Shown here piece after piece: positions 1-9,211 of a stretch of 20,461 nucleotides of DNA. The notes under the pieces are model-generated. The model was not told the DNA's origin. It ran no database searches and saw only the letters and a list, made by a program, of their open reading frames with translations. The position numbers and the translations under genes were made by a program. Where the stretch lies: positions 1-20,461 of the forward strand of contig CAZVEO010000044.1 in NCBI GenBank assembly GCA_964626385.1. Direction: 5' to 3'. This DNA is from Scybalousia_A sp964626385 (GTDB taxonomy: Bacteria; Bacteroidota; Bacteroidia; Bacteroidales; P3). Positions within the stretch are counted from its first letter, which is position 1. The number at the start of each line of letters is the position of its first letter.

Positions 1-1240
1 CATTTGATAAGGCACCCAAAATATCGGTTTTGTTTAAATTCTTATCAAAAGGATTGCCAAAAGCAAACCACTTAGCAGAAACAGCATCGGTTCCAGTACC
101 AGATGTATTTGCAGTACCGCTATTTGTTTGGCTTACTTGTACGCTACCACTTGTTTGATATGGCATTGAAACGCTTGTAAGGGTATTATCATTGGTTACT
201 TGTGTGCCTTGATAATTTTCATTAAAAGCCCAAACAAAATAACCTTCACCCGTTTTCATTGTTTCATTAGCATACAAAAAGGTATTATTCCAAGCATTGT
301 TTTGATAATCATAGCCCGCTATCGCTATATCACAATGAGGATTATCTGCTCTTGAAGAGTCATTAATAGAAGTATTTGCCGTAAAACCACTTGTAAAATT
401 TGCAGGAGTATTGTTATTATAAAGACTCGCATTATTTCCCAACCCCGCAACAAAATTCCACTTGCCTGTAATGAGACAGTTTTTACCCGGAATAGTTACA
501 CCATCACTCATACTTAGAATTTTAGACCATCCAGGATATGCTAAATAATTATCATTTGGAATATTGAAAGTTATTCTATAATGATTACCCTCTTTGTAAA
601 AGTTGAGATATTCTCCAAATAATATTTCACCTATTTGAGAAGGTTTCTCCAAATAGGGAGGATTTTCTCCTAAACAAGTTACATACCGCAAATTAAAACA
701 ACTTGCAAAAGCTGAAGAACCTATTGTGTCTACTGATGCAGGTATTGTTATTTCTGTTAAACCTTCACACAACCCAAAAGCACCATAACCTATTATCCTC
801 AACGTGTTCGGCAGTATAACTGCTGTCATACTACTCCCATCAAATCCATTCTCTGCTATTTGGGTAACAACATAACGAGTCGTTTGTCCTCTGTCTATTT
901 TTAATGCCACTACGGGAATTTCTAACGTGCCAGTAATGGTAGAGTTGCTTTGACTCACACTACACGCTTCCAACATTGCACCATTATATTCTACATTGTA
1001 ACTAAGAGGAGTATATCTTAACGTTGTACCAGCATACTCGTACTCAAAATAATTCTGTGTTTGACCTCCATGTTGTGCTTGAGATATTATTGGAATAGCA
1101 CAAAGAAAAATTAACAATAGAAATAATAATTTAAATGTTTTTGTTATAGTTATATGCTTGATAATAAGGCTTTTACCCCCCCCATATACTACAATACTTC
1201 TCAGGTAAGAATACCTGTTCTTCAATACTTTACTCATCAT
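1..1240 (-). CDS. BspA-like leucine-rich-repeat surface protein, 3' end outside window
   Basis: Open from ATG ATG at 1240 to the window edge (413 codons, no stop). A hydrophobic stretch at residues ~38-55 ending ISQAQ is a Sec signal peptide with an unusually long N-region. Residues ~125-195 contain BspA/LRR_5-type repeats (pattern IAENGFDG..LTAVILP.TLRIIGYGAF, then ITIPASVDTIGSSAF). Residues ~255-413 are an N/T/S-rich, beta-type region with GKWNFVAGLG, GEGYFVWAF and WFAFGNPF, a style seen in Bacteroidota proteins exported to the surface by type IX secretion; a sorting domain would lie beyond the edge (inference). BspA-type proteins are surface adhesin-like proteins. Codons 20-22 are a G8 tract upstream of the signal peptide (see findings). 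I chose the 1240 start because no other ATG lies in frame between it and the signal peptide, and a good promoter sits 59 bp upstream. Confidence 0.85.
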   Translation of the reverse strand, partial: MMSKVLKNRYSYLRSIVVYGGGKSLIIKHITITKTFKLLFLLLIFLCAIPIISQAQHGGQTQNYFEYEYAGTTLRYTPLSYNVEYNGAMLEACSVSQSNSTITGTLEIPVVALKIDRGQTTRYVVTQIAENGFDGSSMTAVILPNTLRIIGYGAFGLCEGLTEITIPASVDTIGSSAFASCFNLRYVTCLGENPPYLEKPSQIGEILFGEYLNFYKEGNHYRITFNIPNDNYLAYPGWSKILSMSDGVTIPGKNCLITGKWNFVAGLGNNASLYNNNTPANFTSGFTANTSINDSSRADNPHCDIAIAGYDYQNNAWNNTFLYANETMKTGEGYFVWAFNENYQGTQVTNDNTLTSVSMPYQTSGSVQVSQTNSGTANTSGTGTDAVSAKWFAFGNPFDKNLNKTDILGALSN

Positions 1241-1298
1241 AAAATGTTTTTTTAAAAAATTGTTAATACATTTTTATTTATTGTGATTTATGAACGTG

Positions 1299-1328
1299 CA
1301 AAACTATAACTAAAATTTCATTTTACAA
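1299..1328 (-). promoter_or_regulatory. Bacteroidota-type promoter for the BspA-like gene
   Basis: On the minus strand TTG (1328-1326) is followed after exactly 19 bases by TAGTTTTG (1306-1299), a full match to the Bacteroidota housekeeping sigma consensus TTG-N19..21-TAnnTTTG. It leaves about 50 nt of AT-rich leader before the ATG at 1240. The rest of the 178-bp gap to the divergent gene at 1419 holds only a weak plus-strand -7 candidate (TACCTATG, 1351-1358). Confidence 0.7.
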
Positions 1329-1418
1329 AAAATAGATAGGGTGTATTTGGTACCTATGCAATAAATATATAATTATAATCGTTTTTTTCTTGTCAGAGAA
1401 CAATACGCAATAAAAGGT

Positions 1419-4400
1419 ATGAAAGGTAAATTTTTAATTATAATCTTTGTTTTTTTGTGTCTAAATACTACAGCACAAAGGTTTAATGGTTTTTCCAATA
1501 ATACAGATGATTATATCAACAATTTGGAAGAATTATACAAAACCGATGCTAATATGAAAAAAGAGCAAAAAAAAGAATGGGAAACGCTTATGATACAATA
1601 TGACAGCGTTTGGAATACATTTTCTTCCTCTCATAAAAAAGATGTATTGAAACTTTCCCAACTAATGCTCAAAAAAAATATAAGAGCAAGAAATGGCTTT
1701 TATGATTTTTTATTAACTCAAATTGCTTTTACCTCATCAAATCAATCACAAGAGAGCTATAATCAATGGCTTAAAGGTATGTATAAATATCTTTCTGCTC
1801 ATAATATTGCTATCTACAACAAGGCAATGGAAACTACTTATAACCTACTTTCAAAAAATTGTTTATATCTTTCCAAAATAACTCGTTGGGCTTTTGATAA
1901 TGATGTGTCTTATATATTTAGAGAAGATAACGCAAGGGGAGTTTATGCAGATTTTTCCTCTCCTATAAATATAACATACTCCTCCTCTTCCGACCAAAAT
2001 ACTATATACAACACAACGGGAAGACTTTATTTGATGGAGGAGAATTGGGAAGGCTCTTCTGGTGTGGTTACTTGGGAAAAAGCAGGCTTAAATAAAGATA
2101 GCGTTTTTGTAACTTTAAAAAAATATAATGTGGCTCTGAAAACAGCAGGCTTTAATGCTGACAGCGTAAGTTTTACGAATAAGGAATATTTTTCCCATAC
2201 TTTAGAAGGCTATTTTACTGACCTATGTTCCGATAAAGTAAAAGGCAAAGGTAAATACCCACTTTTTACTTCTTATAAAAGAGAGGAAATTATCAAAAAT
2301 ATTTTTCCGCAAGTTGATTATGTTGGAGGCTTTACTCAACAGGGAGGTCGTTTTTTGGGTACGGGAGATGTTAAAGAACCTGCTAAACTTGTTTTCTATA
2401 AGGATGGAGAAATCTTTATGGTAGCTAAAGCAATAGAACATCCCTTTTCACGTGAGGGCATAATAACAGAAAATTGTCAAATAACGTTTTATGTACAAAA
2501 AGATTCTATTTACCACCCAGGCACAAAAATGAATTTTAATAAAAATACTCGTCAAATACTTTGCTCAGATAATAAGGTTGGTATTTCTGCATCTCCATGG
2601 ATAGATTCTTATCATTGCTTAGACATATATACAGAGGCAGTTTATGCAGGATTAGATGACCATACAATAGAATTTACGGGGATAAAGGGACCAAACAAAA
2701 AAAGTTTCGCAACCTTTGAAAGCAATAACTATTATTCCGCAAAACGTTGGTATGAAGTACAGAAAATGGACGAAATATCTCCTTTGGAAAGAGTAATGCT
2801 ATATACACATAAGACAGGTAAAAAGTCTTTTACCGTAAAACAATTTTCAAAATTCACAGGCTTGGACGAAACCCAATGCAAGTTGCTTTTGATGAATCTT
2901 TCTCTTAATGGTTTTATGAGTTATGAGTCATATAGGGAAACGGCAATTGTAAAGGAAAAACTCTATTCTTATATAAAGGCATATCAAAAACGAGAGGATT
3001 ATGATGCTTTACGTTTTGTTTCTTCTACTACTCAAGGAGAAGCCAATGCTGTTATAAATATTTTTGATATGGATTTGCGATTGAATGGTGTGGAAACTTT
3101 TCTTGTTAGTGATACTCACAATGTGACTATAACTCCTAAAGATGGCAAAATGGTTATGCAAAAAAATAGGGATTTTTCTTTTGATGGACTTATAGCGGCA
3201 GGTAGATTTAGAATGTCGGGAACAGAATGTAAATTTTCATACGAAGATTTTAAAATAAATCTGCCACAAATGGATTCTATGAAATTTTACGTACCCTCTT
3301 TCACAGATTCCAACACTTATATAATGATACAGACTCCCATACAAAAACTTACTTGTGAGTTAATAATAGATTCTTCTAACAACAAAAGTTCAATAAAAAA
3401 GATAGATGGTTTCCCTATGCTTACTTCTTTAAAAAATTCATACGTATATTATGATTATACTCACATACAAAACGGAGTCTATAATAGGGATAGTTTTTAT
3501 TATGAGTTACAACCTTTTATTATCAGAAATATGTTTTCCTTTGCTTCTGAGGACATTGTCCTACAAGGAGAGTTGCATTCTGCAGGAATATTTCCTATAA
3601 TCAAAGAGCCTTTAAGGGTTATGAGAGATTATGCTTTGGGCTTTAAAAAAGATTTCTCTTCTCAAGGCTTGGTTGCCTATGGTGGCAGAGCCACATATTA
3701 TAATTCTATAGATTTGAGCGCAAATGGATTGTTAGGAACAGGTAAATTTGTTTATGGAGCATCTACTTCTTTGTCTAATAAGTTTGTTTTTCACCCCGAC
3801 TCTATGTTTTGTACTACTCAAAGTTTTGAATACAAAACACCAGAGGTAAAAGTAAGCAAAACCTCAGAACACTTTTATCCTTCTTTGGACTATATGATAG
3901 TGGAACAAAAAGCCGAGCCCTTTAATATGTATGCAAACAACAACGCTGAACATAAAGGTTATTTAAAAGTAACTTCCTCTTCTTTAACAGGAGGTGGAGA
4001 AAATCGCGTAAATGAAATGATTGTAAAGGCAGAGGACTTTAAGTATTTTGCAGACGGTTATACTTCTGATAGTGCATCTTTGACAATTTTGTCTTTGGAT
4101 AGTGGTTCGGTGGCTTTTGAGTCGCAAGAATTAAAAGCCAACGTAAGTCTTAAAGATAGAAAGGCTTCTTTTACCTCTAAGACAGGAGTAAGGCAAAGTA
4201 CCTTACCTTATTTGCAATATATGTGTTTTGCCGATAGGTTTTCGTGGGATATGAATGATAAAATGCTTTCTTTGCAAACCAATGTAGATAAGTCCTCTTC
4301 TATGGAAGGCAAAGATATAAGAGAAATTGTTGATATGCAAGAACAAGGAGCAGAGTTTATAAGCATACACCCAAATCAAGATAGTCTATCTTTCCATTCA

Positions 4401-5867
4401 CTTGAAGCCAAACTTAATTTGCAAACCAATGAACTTTTGGCACAAGGAGTGTATATAATTAGGAGTGCTGATGCTGCCATAAAACCAGATGACAATAAGG
4501 TAATTATTCATCCAGGAGCCAATATGGATACTATTGATAATGCTAAGGTGTTATTTAATACAGAATCTAAACTACATTTGCTTTATGATGCAAGGGTACA
4601 TATAGCCTCAAAAAAACTCTATTCTGCTAATGGTTATTTGAAATACAAGGATGAAGACAAAAAAGAAACACCTATATTTTTCAAAGAGGTTACCGCTGCA
4701 ACAGGTTATTCTGTAGGTTATGCGGATATTAGCAAACAAGAACCTCTAAATCTTAGCGATGCTTTCAAATTTTATGGGGAGGTTAGCGTAACTGCACAAG
4801 ATTCTGCTTTTATGTTTGAGGGAGGAGTAGCTCTTGCTTTGGAATGTACGGGTAAAGAGTCGCCTTATTTGAGGTTTAAAGCAAAAATAGATGCTACAAA
4901 TATAGAAATTCCTATAAGTGAAGCACCTGTAGATGTGGATGGTAATAGAATAACCACTTCAATACTTTTCAATGAAAGAAATTTAGAACCTGAAGTTGCT
5001 TTCTTTACTTCGGACAAAGAAGCCGATAATGTTTTTCTTAAAGCACAAGGTTATTTGACTTTTGATAAACAGAGCAAAGAATATCGTATTGCAAATAGAG
5101 AAAAACTACAAGATTTTAACAACGTTACGGGAGATTATCTTATGATAAATAAAGATAATTGTAGAGCCAAGGGGTTGGGTAATATAAAAATAGGTTTGCC
5201 TATAGGCTCTGTTATAGAAAGTAATAACTATGGAGAAATAAGAGTAGACAACTCTTCCAAAGCAACTACTATAAAAATGTCGCTTGCACTCAATTTTCCT
5301 TTCTCCGAAGAGGCACTTGATATAATGGGAGCAAATCTTTATGACGATATGAATTTGGAGCAATTGGATATAGAAAATTCTCGTTATAAGGAATATTTGC
5401 CTTATATCTTTGGTACAGAACAAGGCGAAGAGTATTTGATAGATTTGATTAGCAACAACGAATGGGAAAAAATTCCAAAACAAATGGCTTATACATTGTT
5501 TTTACCAGATGTCAATTTGCAGTGGGATGAAATACGCAATTGTTATCTTTCTACAGGGGATGTTTCTATAGGTATAGTGGGCAAACATCAAATAAACAAA
5601 AAAATAAAATCTCGCATACAAATGATAAAGACCGGTGTTGCTACAGAAATACGTATTTACTTGGAGCAAGATATGGACAATTGGTATTATTTTGCTTACA
5701 ATGGTGCAAGTATGTCTGTTGTTTCCTCTGATGAGAACTTCAACGAAGCAGTAAAAAACGCTAAGAAAAAAGAATTTAAGGGAGCAAACGGTAAGGTTTA
5801 TACTTTTAGACTTGTTTCAGAAAACGAAAAACGTAATTTTATACGCAATATAGAATTGAGAGAATAA
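1419..5867 (+). CDS. Very large exported protein of unknown function (1482 aa)
   Basis: I do not recognise a named family. The N-terminus has a Sec signal peptide (hydrophobic residues ~4-18, likely cleavage near TTAQ, residue ~20) with no lipobox, so the product is probably periplasmic or outer-membrane associated. No further convincing membrane segment is seen. Residues ~20-180 look helical and charged; residues ~560 onward look beta-rich, with many alternating hydrophobic segments and recurrent G-x-G/A-x-F-style turns (for example DGLIAAGRFRMSG, LSANGLLGTGKFVYG, TNELLAQGVYI). That recalls elongated beta scaffolds of the OstA/LptA kind, but I cannot align it to them and make no claim. No catalytic motif is visible. 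It stands alone, divergent from the BspA-like gene, and the next gene has its own promoter. The long uninterrupted frame and uniform codon use make it a real gene. Confidence 0.9.
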   Translation: MKGKFLIIIFVFLCLNTTAQRFNGFSNNTDDYINNLEELYKTDANMKKEQKKEWETLMIQYDSVWNTFSSSHKKDVLKLSQLMLKKNIRARNGFYDFLLTQIAFTSSNQSQESYNQWLKGMYKYLSAHNIAIYNKAMETTYNLLSKNCLYLSKITRWAFDNDVSYIFREDNARGVYADFSSPINITYSSSSDQNTIYNTTGRLYLMEENWEGSSGVVTWEKAGLNKDSVFVTLKKYNVALKTAGFNADSVSFTNKEYFSHTLEGYFTDLCSDKVKGKGKYPLFTSYKREEIIKNIFPQVDYVGGFTQQGGRFLGTGDVKEPAKLVFYKDGEIFMVAKAIEHPFSREGIITENCQITFYVQKDSIYHPGTKMNFNKNTRQILCSDNKVGISASPWIDSYHCLDIYTEAVYAGLDDHTIEFTGIKGPNKKSFATFESNNYYSAKRWYEVQKMDEISPLERVMLYTHKTGKKSFTVKQFSKFTGLDETQCKLLLMNLSLNGFMSYESYRETAIVKEKLYSYIKAYQKREDYDALRFVSSTTQGEANAVINIFDMDLRLNGVETFLVSDTHNVTITPKDGKMVMQKNRDFSFDGLIAAGRFRMSGTECKFSYEDFKINLPQMDSMKFYVPSFTDSNTYIMIQTPIQKLTCELIIDSSNNKSSIKKIDGFPMLTSLKNSYVYYDYTHIQNGVYNRDSFYYELQPFIIRNMFSFASEDIVLQGELHSAGIFPIIKEPLRVMRDYALGFKKDFSSQGLVAYGGRATYYNSIDLSANGLLGTGKFVYGASTSLSNKFVFHPDSMFCTTQSFEYKTPEVKVSKTSEHFYPSLDYMIVEQKAEPFNMYANNNAEHKGYLKVTSSSLTGGGENRVNEMIVKAEDFKYFADGYTSDSASLTILSLDSGSVAFESQELKANVSLKDRKASFTSKTGVRQSTLPYLQYMCFADRFSWDMNDKMLSLQTNVDKSSSMEGKDIREIVDMQEQGAEFISIHPNQDSLSFHSLEAKLNLQTNELLAQGVYIIRSADAAIKPDDNKVIIHPGANMDTIDNAKVLFNTESKLHLLYDARVHIASKKLYSANGYLKYKDEDKKETPIFFKEVTAATGYSVGYADISKQEPLNLSDAFKFYGEVSVTAQDSAFMFEGGVALALECTGKESPYLRFKAKIDATNIEIPISEAPVDVDGNRITTSILFNERNLEPEVAFFTSDKEADNVFLKAQGYLTFDKQSKEYRIANREKLQDFNNVTGDYLMINKDNCRAKGLGNIKIGLPIGSVIESNNYGEIRVDNSSKATTIKMSLALNFPFSEEALDIMGANLYDDMNLEQLDIENSRYKEYLPYIFGTEQGEEYLIDLISNNEWEKIPKQMAYTLFLPDVNLQWDEIRNCYLSTGDVSIGIVGKHQINKKIKSRIQMIKTGVATEIRIYLEQDMDNWYYFAYNGASMSVVSSDENFNEAVKNAKKKEFKGANGKVYTFRLVSENEKRNFIRNIELRE

Positions 5868-5888
5868 AAGTTTGTAAAACATAAAAAA

Positions 5889-5918
5889 TTGTAAGTAGAT
5901 ATTTTTTGTTTACTTTTG
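5889..5918 (+). promoter_or_regulatory. Promoter for the small membrane protein-dnaG operon
   Basis: TTG (5889-5891), a 19-base spacer, then TACTTTTG (5911-5918): a full match to TTG-N19..21-TAnnTTTG. It implies a 5' leader of only ~15 nt before the ATG at 5941. Confidence 0.75.
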
Positions 5919-5940
5919 CAATAAAGATATTCTGTAAATT

Positions 5941-6192
5941 ATGAAAGAGTTGGTTTTGATTTTGCTTGTCAGTGTGGTTATTTTGCTTATCTGTTTGGCT
6001 TTGATAGGTATAAAAATACTTGTAAAGAAAAACGGAGAATTTAAACGTCAATGCGCCTCCATTGACCCTTATACTGGTGAAAGAACGCATTGTTTTTGTG
6101 GACATAGCAATGTACTTACTTCAAAATGTGAGAATAAAAAACACAGTATTTTGGAAGTAGATGGCGACCTATTAAGAGATGCTTTAAAATAA
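5941..6192 (+). CDS. Small single-pass membrane protein with a C-x12-C-x-C-x9-C motif
   Basis: 83 residues. Residues ~3-27 form one transmembrane helix, followed by a basic stretch (KILVKKNGEFKR) and a soluble tail with Cys38, Cys51, Cys53 and Cys63, which could bind metal. The layout (N-terminal helix, basic patch, Cys then CxC) resembles NqrM, the small Na+-NQR maturation factor, but the CGGL signature of NqrM is absent, so this is only a resemblance. It has a consensus promoter 23 bp upstream and lies 26 bp before dnaG, so the two are probably cotranscribed. It is real by frame, promoter and spacing; the function is unknown. Confidence 0.75.
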   Translation: MKELVLILLVSVVILLICLALIGIKILVKKNGEFKRQCASIDPYTGERTHCFCGHSNVLTSKCENKKHSILEVDGDLLRDALK

Positions 6193-6218
6193 TATTATTA
6201 CACAAAGAAAGAAATTTT

Positions 6219-8204
6219 GTGATACCTCAAGAAGATATAGAACGAATATTGGAGACCGCCAAAATAGAGGAAGTTGTAGATGCTTTTGTGCCATTAAAGC
6301 GCAGAGGTGTCAATTATATTGGTTTGTGTCCTTTTCATGATGAGAAAACACCTTCTTTTAATGTTAATCCAGCAAGAGGTATTTTTAAATGTTTTGGCTG
6401 TGGCAAAGGTGGTAATGTGGTTAACTTTTTGATGGAATACAATCACTATACTTATCCAGAGGCTCTTAGGTGGTTGGCTCAAAGGTATGGCATAGCCATA
6501 CACGAAACCATAGAATCCGAAAAAGACAAAGAAATAAAAGACGAGAAAGACAGCCTATATTCCATAAACGAATTTGCACAAAAATATTTTTATAACAACC
6601 TATTAAATACAGAAGAAGGTAAAGCAATTGGCTTATCTTATTTTAGGGAAAGAGAAGTAAAGCAACAAACAATAGATACTTGGGGTTTAGGGTATTGCAA
6701 GCAAAAGAGCAATGATTTTTCTCAATACGCCTTGCGTTCAGGTTATACAGAAGAAATTTTGATAAAATCAGGGCTAAGTCTTAAAAGCGAAAAAACAGGA
6801 GAGCTTTATGATAGATTTCATAGCAGAGTAACTTTCCCTATATATAATGTTGGAGGAAGGGTTGTCGGTTTTTCTGCCCGAATACTTTCTGCAGATAAAA
6901 CAAAGGCAAAATATGTTAACAGTCCAGAAAGCCCTATATACATCAAAGGAAAAGTGCTTTTTGGTTTATATTTTGCAAAAAATGAAATAGCAAAAAAAGA
7001 CGAGTGCTATTTGGTAGAGGGCAATGTGGATGCTGTTATGATGAGTCAGAATGGAGTAAAAAATGTTGTTGCCTCATCGGGAACAGCTTTAACACAGGAG
7101 CAAGTACGTATGATAAAAAGATATACTCACAATGTTGTAATCTTATATGATGGAGATAGCGCAGGAATACACGCCACAATACGTGCTACGGATATGTTTT
7201 TTAAAGAGGGAATGAATGTTAAAAACATTCTTTTCCCAGATGGAGATGACCCAGATTCTTTTGCTCGCAAACATACACAAGATGAATTTGTCGCTTTTTT
7301 AAAAGATAATGCTCAAAATTTTATTGTTTATCGTACAAATCTTGCCTTAGAGGAAAGTAAAAAAGATCCCATAAAAAAAGCGACCTTAGTTAAGGAAATA
7401 GTACATTCTATTAGTCTTATGCCCGATATGGTTGCAAGGGCTACTTATATACAACAATGTGCCTCTATGCTTAATATGGAAGAGCGTTTGTTGAATGAGG
7501 AACTTTCTCGACAAATAGCACATAATCTATATGAGCAGAACAAACAAACAAACACTCAACAAACACAAACTAACACTAATGAACCTCCTGCAACAATATT
7601 TCTTCCTCAAGAAGAACAACAAATAACAAAATACACTCTTAGTGAGGAAATGCAAGAAAGAGCAGTTATTCAGACCTTGCTTAATCATGCAGATAAATCA
7701 ACAAGACAAGTTTTTCTTAACCAAGAAAATAAGTATGTTGAAGATAATGTAAATGTGGGAGAGTATATTCTTGCTATGATGAGTGCGGACAATATAAAAT
7801 TCAACAACCCTCTGTATCAAAAAATATTTGATGCATACTTTGAAGAATACTTAAAGAACGAAAAGTTGCTTACAACAGATAAACTTTTAAATATGGGTGA
7901 TGAAAAAATTAATTCTTTAGTTGCTGATTTGTTGGTTTCTCCCTATAAGACTTCAAAACTTTGGTCAGAAAAATATAATGTTTTTTTACCTGATTCCAAT
8001 GCCTCTCCTGTTGTTGATAAAGAGGTTAAACAAACTCTTTTACATCTTAAGTTTAGAAAATTAGATACGACACTCAATAATTTACGCAAACAATTGAAGG
8101 AATCGCAAAATGAAAACACAACTATACTTCTTTTACAAAAAATAGACAATTATACCAAAAGACTAAATTTGATAGCAAAAGAGTTGAAAATCTTTGCAAA
8201 ATAA
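6219..8204 (+). CDS. dnaG: DNA primase DnaG
   Basis: Synthesises RNA primers for leading- and lagging-strand replication, acting with the DnaB helicase. 661 residues, normal for the family. The N-terminal CHC2 zinc-binding domain shows Cys37-x2-His40 ... Cys58-x2-Cys61 (CPFHDEKTPSF, CFGCGKGG). The catalytic core follows, with a TOPRIM fold: Glu at ~267 in LVEGNVDA, the DxD at ~311-313 in LYDGDSAG, and FPDGDDPDSF at ~340-346, which bind the catalytic metals. A Q/N/T-rich linker (~435-465) leads to a diverged C-terminal helicase-binding region (~480-661). The start is GTG at 6219: MIPQEDIERILETAKIEEVV matches the usual DnaG N-terminus and no ATG is available in frame. It lies 26 bp after the small membrane protein gene and has no promoter of its own in the gap. 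Confidence 0.97.
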   Translation: MIPQEDIERILETAKIEEVVDAFVPLKRRGVNYIGLCPFHDEKTPSFNVNPARGIFKCFGCGKGGNVVNFLMEYNHYTYPEALRWLAQRYGIAIHETIESEKDKEIKDEKDSLYSINEFAQKYFYNNLLNTEEGKAIGLSYFREREVKQQTIDTWGLGYCKQKSNDFSQYALRSGYTEEILIKSGLSLKSEKTGELYDRFHSRVTFPIYNVGGRVVGFSARILSADKTKAKYVNSPESPIYIKGKVLFGLYFAKNEIAKKDECYLVEGNVDAVMMSQNGVKNVVASSGTALTQEQVRMIKRYTHNVVILYDGDSAGIHATIRATDMFFKEGMNVKNILFPDGDDPDSFARKHTQDEFVAFLKDNAQNFIVYRTNLALEESKKDPIKKATLVKEIVHSISLMPDMVARATYIQQCASMLNMEERLLNEELSRQIAHNLYEQNKQTNTQQTQTNTNEPPATIFLPQEEQQITKYTLSEEMQERAVIQTLLNHADKSTRQVFLNQENKYVEDNVNVGEYILAMMSADNIKFNNPLYQKIFDAYFEEYLKNEKLLTTDKLLNMGDEKINSLVADLLVSPYKTSKLWSEKYNVFLPDSNASPVVDKEVKQTLLHLKFRKLDTTLNNLRKQLKESQNENTTILLLQKIDNYTKRLNLIAKELKIFAK

Positions 8205-8245
8205 AATCGTAAAACAATAACATAGTATAAAACAATAATTTTTGT

Positions 8246-8253
8246 TACCTTTG
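8246..8253 (+). promoter_or_regulatory. Possible -7 element upstream of the RluA-like gene
   Basis: TACCTTTG matches TAnnTTTG and lies 48 bp before the ATG at 8302 in a 97-bp gap after dnaG. No TTG is found 19-21 bp upstream, so the promoter is only partly supported. It suggests that the 8302-10703 genes may form a separate transcript. Confidence 0.45.
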
Positions 8254-8301
8254 CTCTTTCTAAATATTTTGGACTTTGATAGAAAAAGAGAGTATTGAAT
8301 T

Positions 8302-9180
8302 ATGAAGTTTGATATAAAAGAAAACTGTACTTTATTGGAGTTTGTGCTTAAAAAATTCCCTGAGGTTTCCATTACTAAAGCTAAGAAAATGATACTTTAC
8401 AATTGCTTTACAATATCGGGGGCAAATGTAAAAAGTTATGAGTATGTACTAAAGAAAGGCGATACTTTGGAATATAGAAAATACACGGGAGGAAAACGTA
8501 TTGCTAAAGAAAGACGAGATATAAGCATTTTGTATGAGGATAAGAATGTTTTGATAATAAATAAATCTTTTGGTCGTAAGGTTTTTGACCCCAAAGATAA
8601 GAAAAACGAGGATATGCTATCAGAGGTTAAAAGATACGTACATCGTAAGGAGAGAAATAGCAGTGTATATATTCTTTTTGCTCCTGATGTTTATGAGAGT
8701 GGGCTTTGTATGTTTGCAAAAAACAAATATGCTTATCAAATAATGAAGCAAGAAACAAATGAAATAACAACGGAAATAGATGCCATAGTTATCAATAGTC
8801 CTAAGCATAAGAACGACAAAGTTACTTTCTTTTTCCAAGACAATAATGGCAGATATACTCTTAGCCCAACGCAAAAAGATGGATTTCAAACCTATACTTT
8901 TAAATATACAACAACAGAAAATTTATCCAATAAGGACGGAGAATTTTTTCTTCTACACATTACTCAAAACGAATACAAACCTTTGTTAACTAGATTTTGC
9001 TTAAAACAAATGAATTGCCCAGTTGTTGGTGATGTACGTTTTGATAAACAGAAAAGTTCCAATATGTTAAAATTTCATTATTCATCTTTAACTTTTAGAA
9101 ATATTATTAATGGCAAAAAAGTAACTGTAACTTCCAAACTTCCAAACTCTTTTCTTACCTTTAATACCCCTATATATTAA
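8302..9180 (+). CDS. Diverged RluA-family pseudouridine synthase homologue with degraded active site
   Basis: 292 residues with the layout of the RluA family, which isomerises uridine to pseudouridine in rRNA or tRNA. Residues ~1-60 resemble an S4 RNA-binding domain (EFVLKKFPEVSITKAKKMIL...VLKKGDTLEY). Residues ~73-90 match the start of the catalytic domain (ILYEDKNVLIINKSFG for the usual ILYEDxxLLVVNKPAG). The segment LFAPDVYESGLCMFAKN aligns with VHRLDKDTSGLLLFAKN: the catalytic Asp is kept, but His, Arg and Leu of HRLD are replaced by Phe, Ala and Pro. Near the C-terminus HITQNEYKPLLTRFCL replaces the conserved TGRxHQIRxH, while CPVVGDVRF keeps the following GhPixGD motif. The frame is intact, so it may be a pseudoenzyme kept for RNA binding or an enzyme with changed specificity. 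It is followed after 31 bp by the coiled-coil gene and then gmk. Confidence 0.75.
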   Translation: MKFDIKENCTLLEFVLKKFPEVSITKAKKMILYNCFTISGANVKSYEYVLKKGDTLEYRKYTGGKRIAKERRDISILYEDKNVLIINKSFGRKVFDPKDKKNEDMLSEVKRYVHRKERNSSVYILFAPDVYESGLCMFAKNKYAYQIMKQETNEITTEIDAIVINSPKHKNDKVTFFFQDNNGRYTLSPTQKDGFQTYTFKYTTTENLSNKDGEFFLLHITQNEYKPLLTRFCLKQMNCPVVGDVRFDKQKSSNMLKFHYSSLTFRNIINGKKVTVTSKLPNSFLTFNTPIY

Positions 9181-9211
9181 TTAGCGTTGACAATAAAAAA
9201 CATACAAAGAT

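Noticed and set aside
5106..5483. 125-codon frame antisense to the large exported protein
   Set aside because: It lies fully inside a well-supported gene and its composition is that of the reverse strand of coding sequence.
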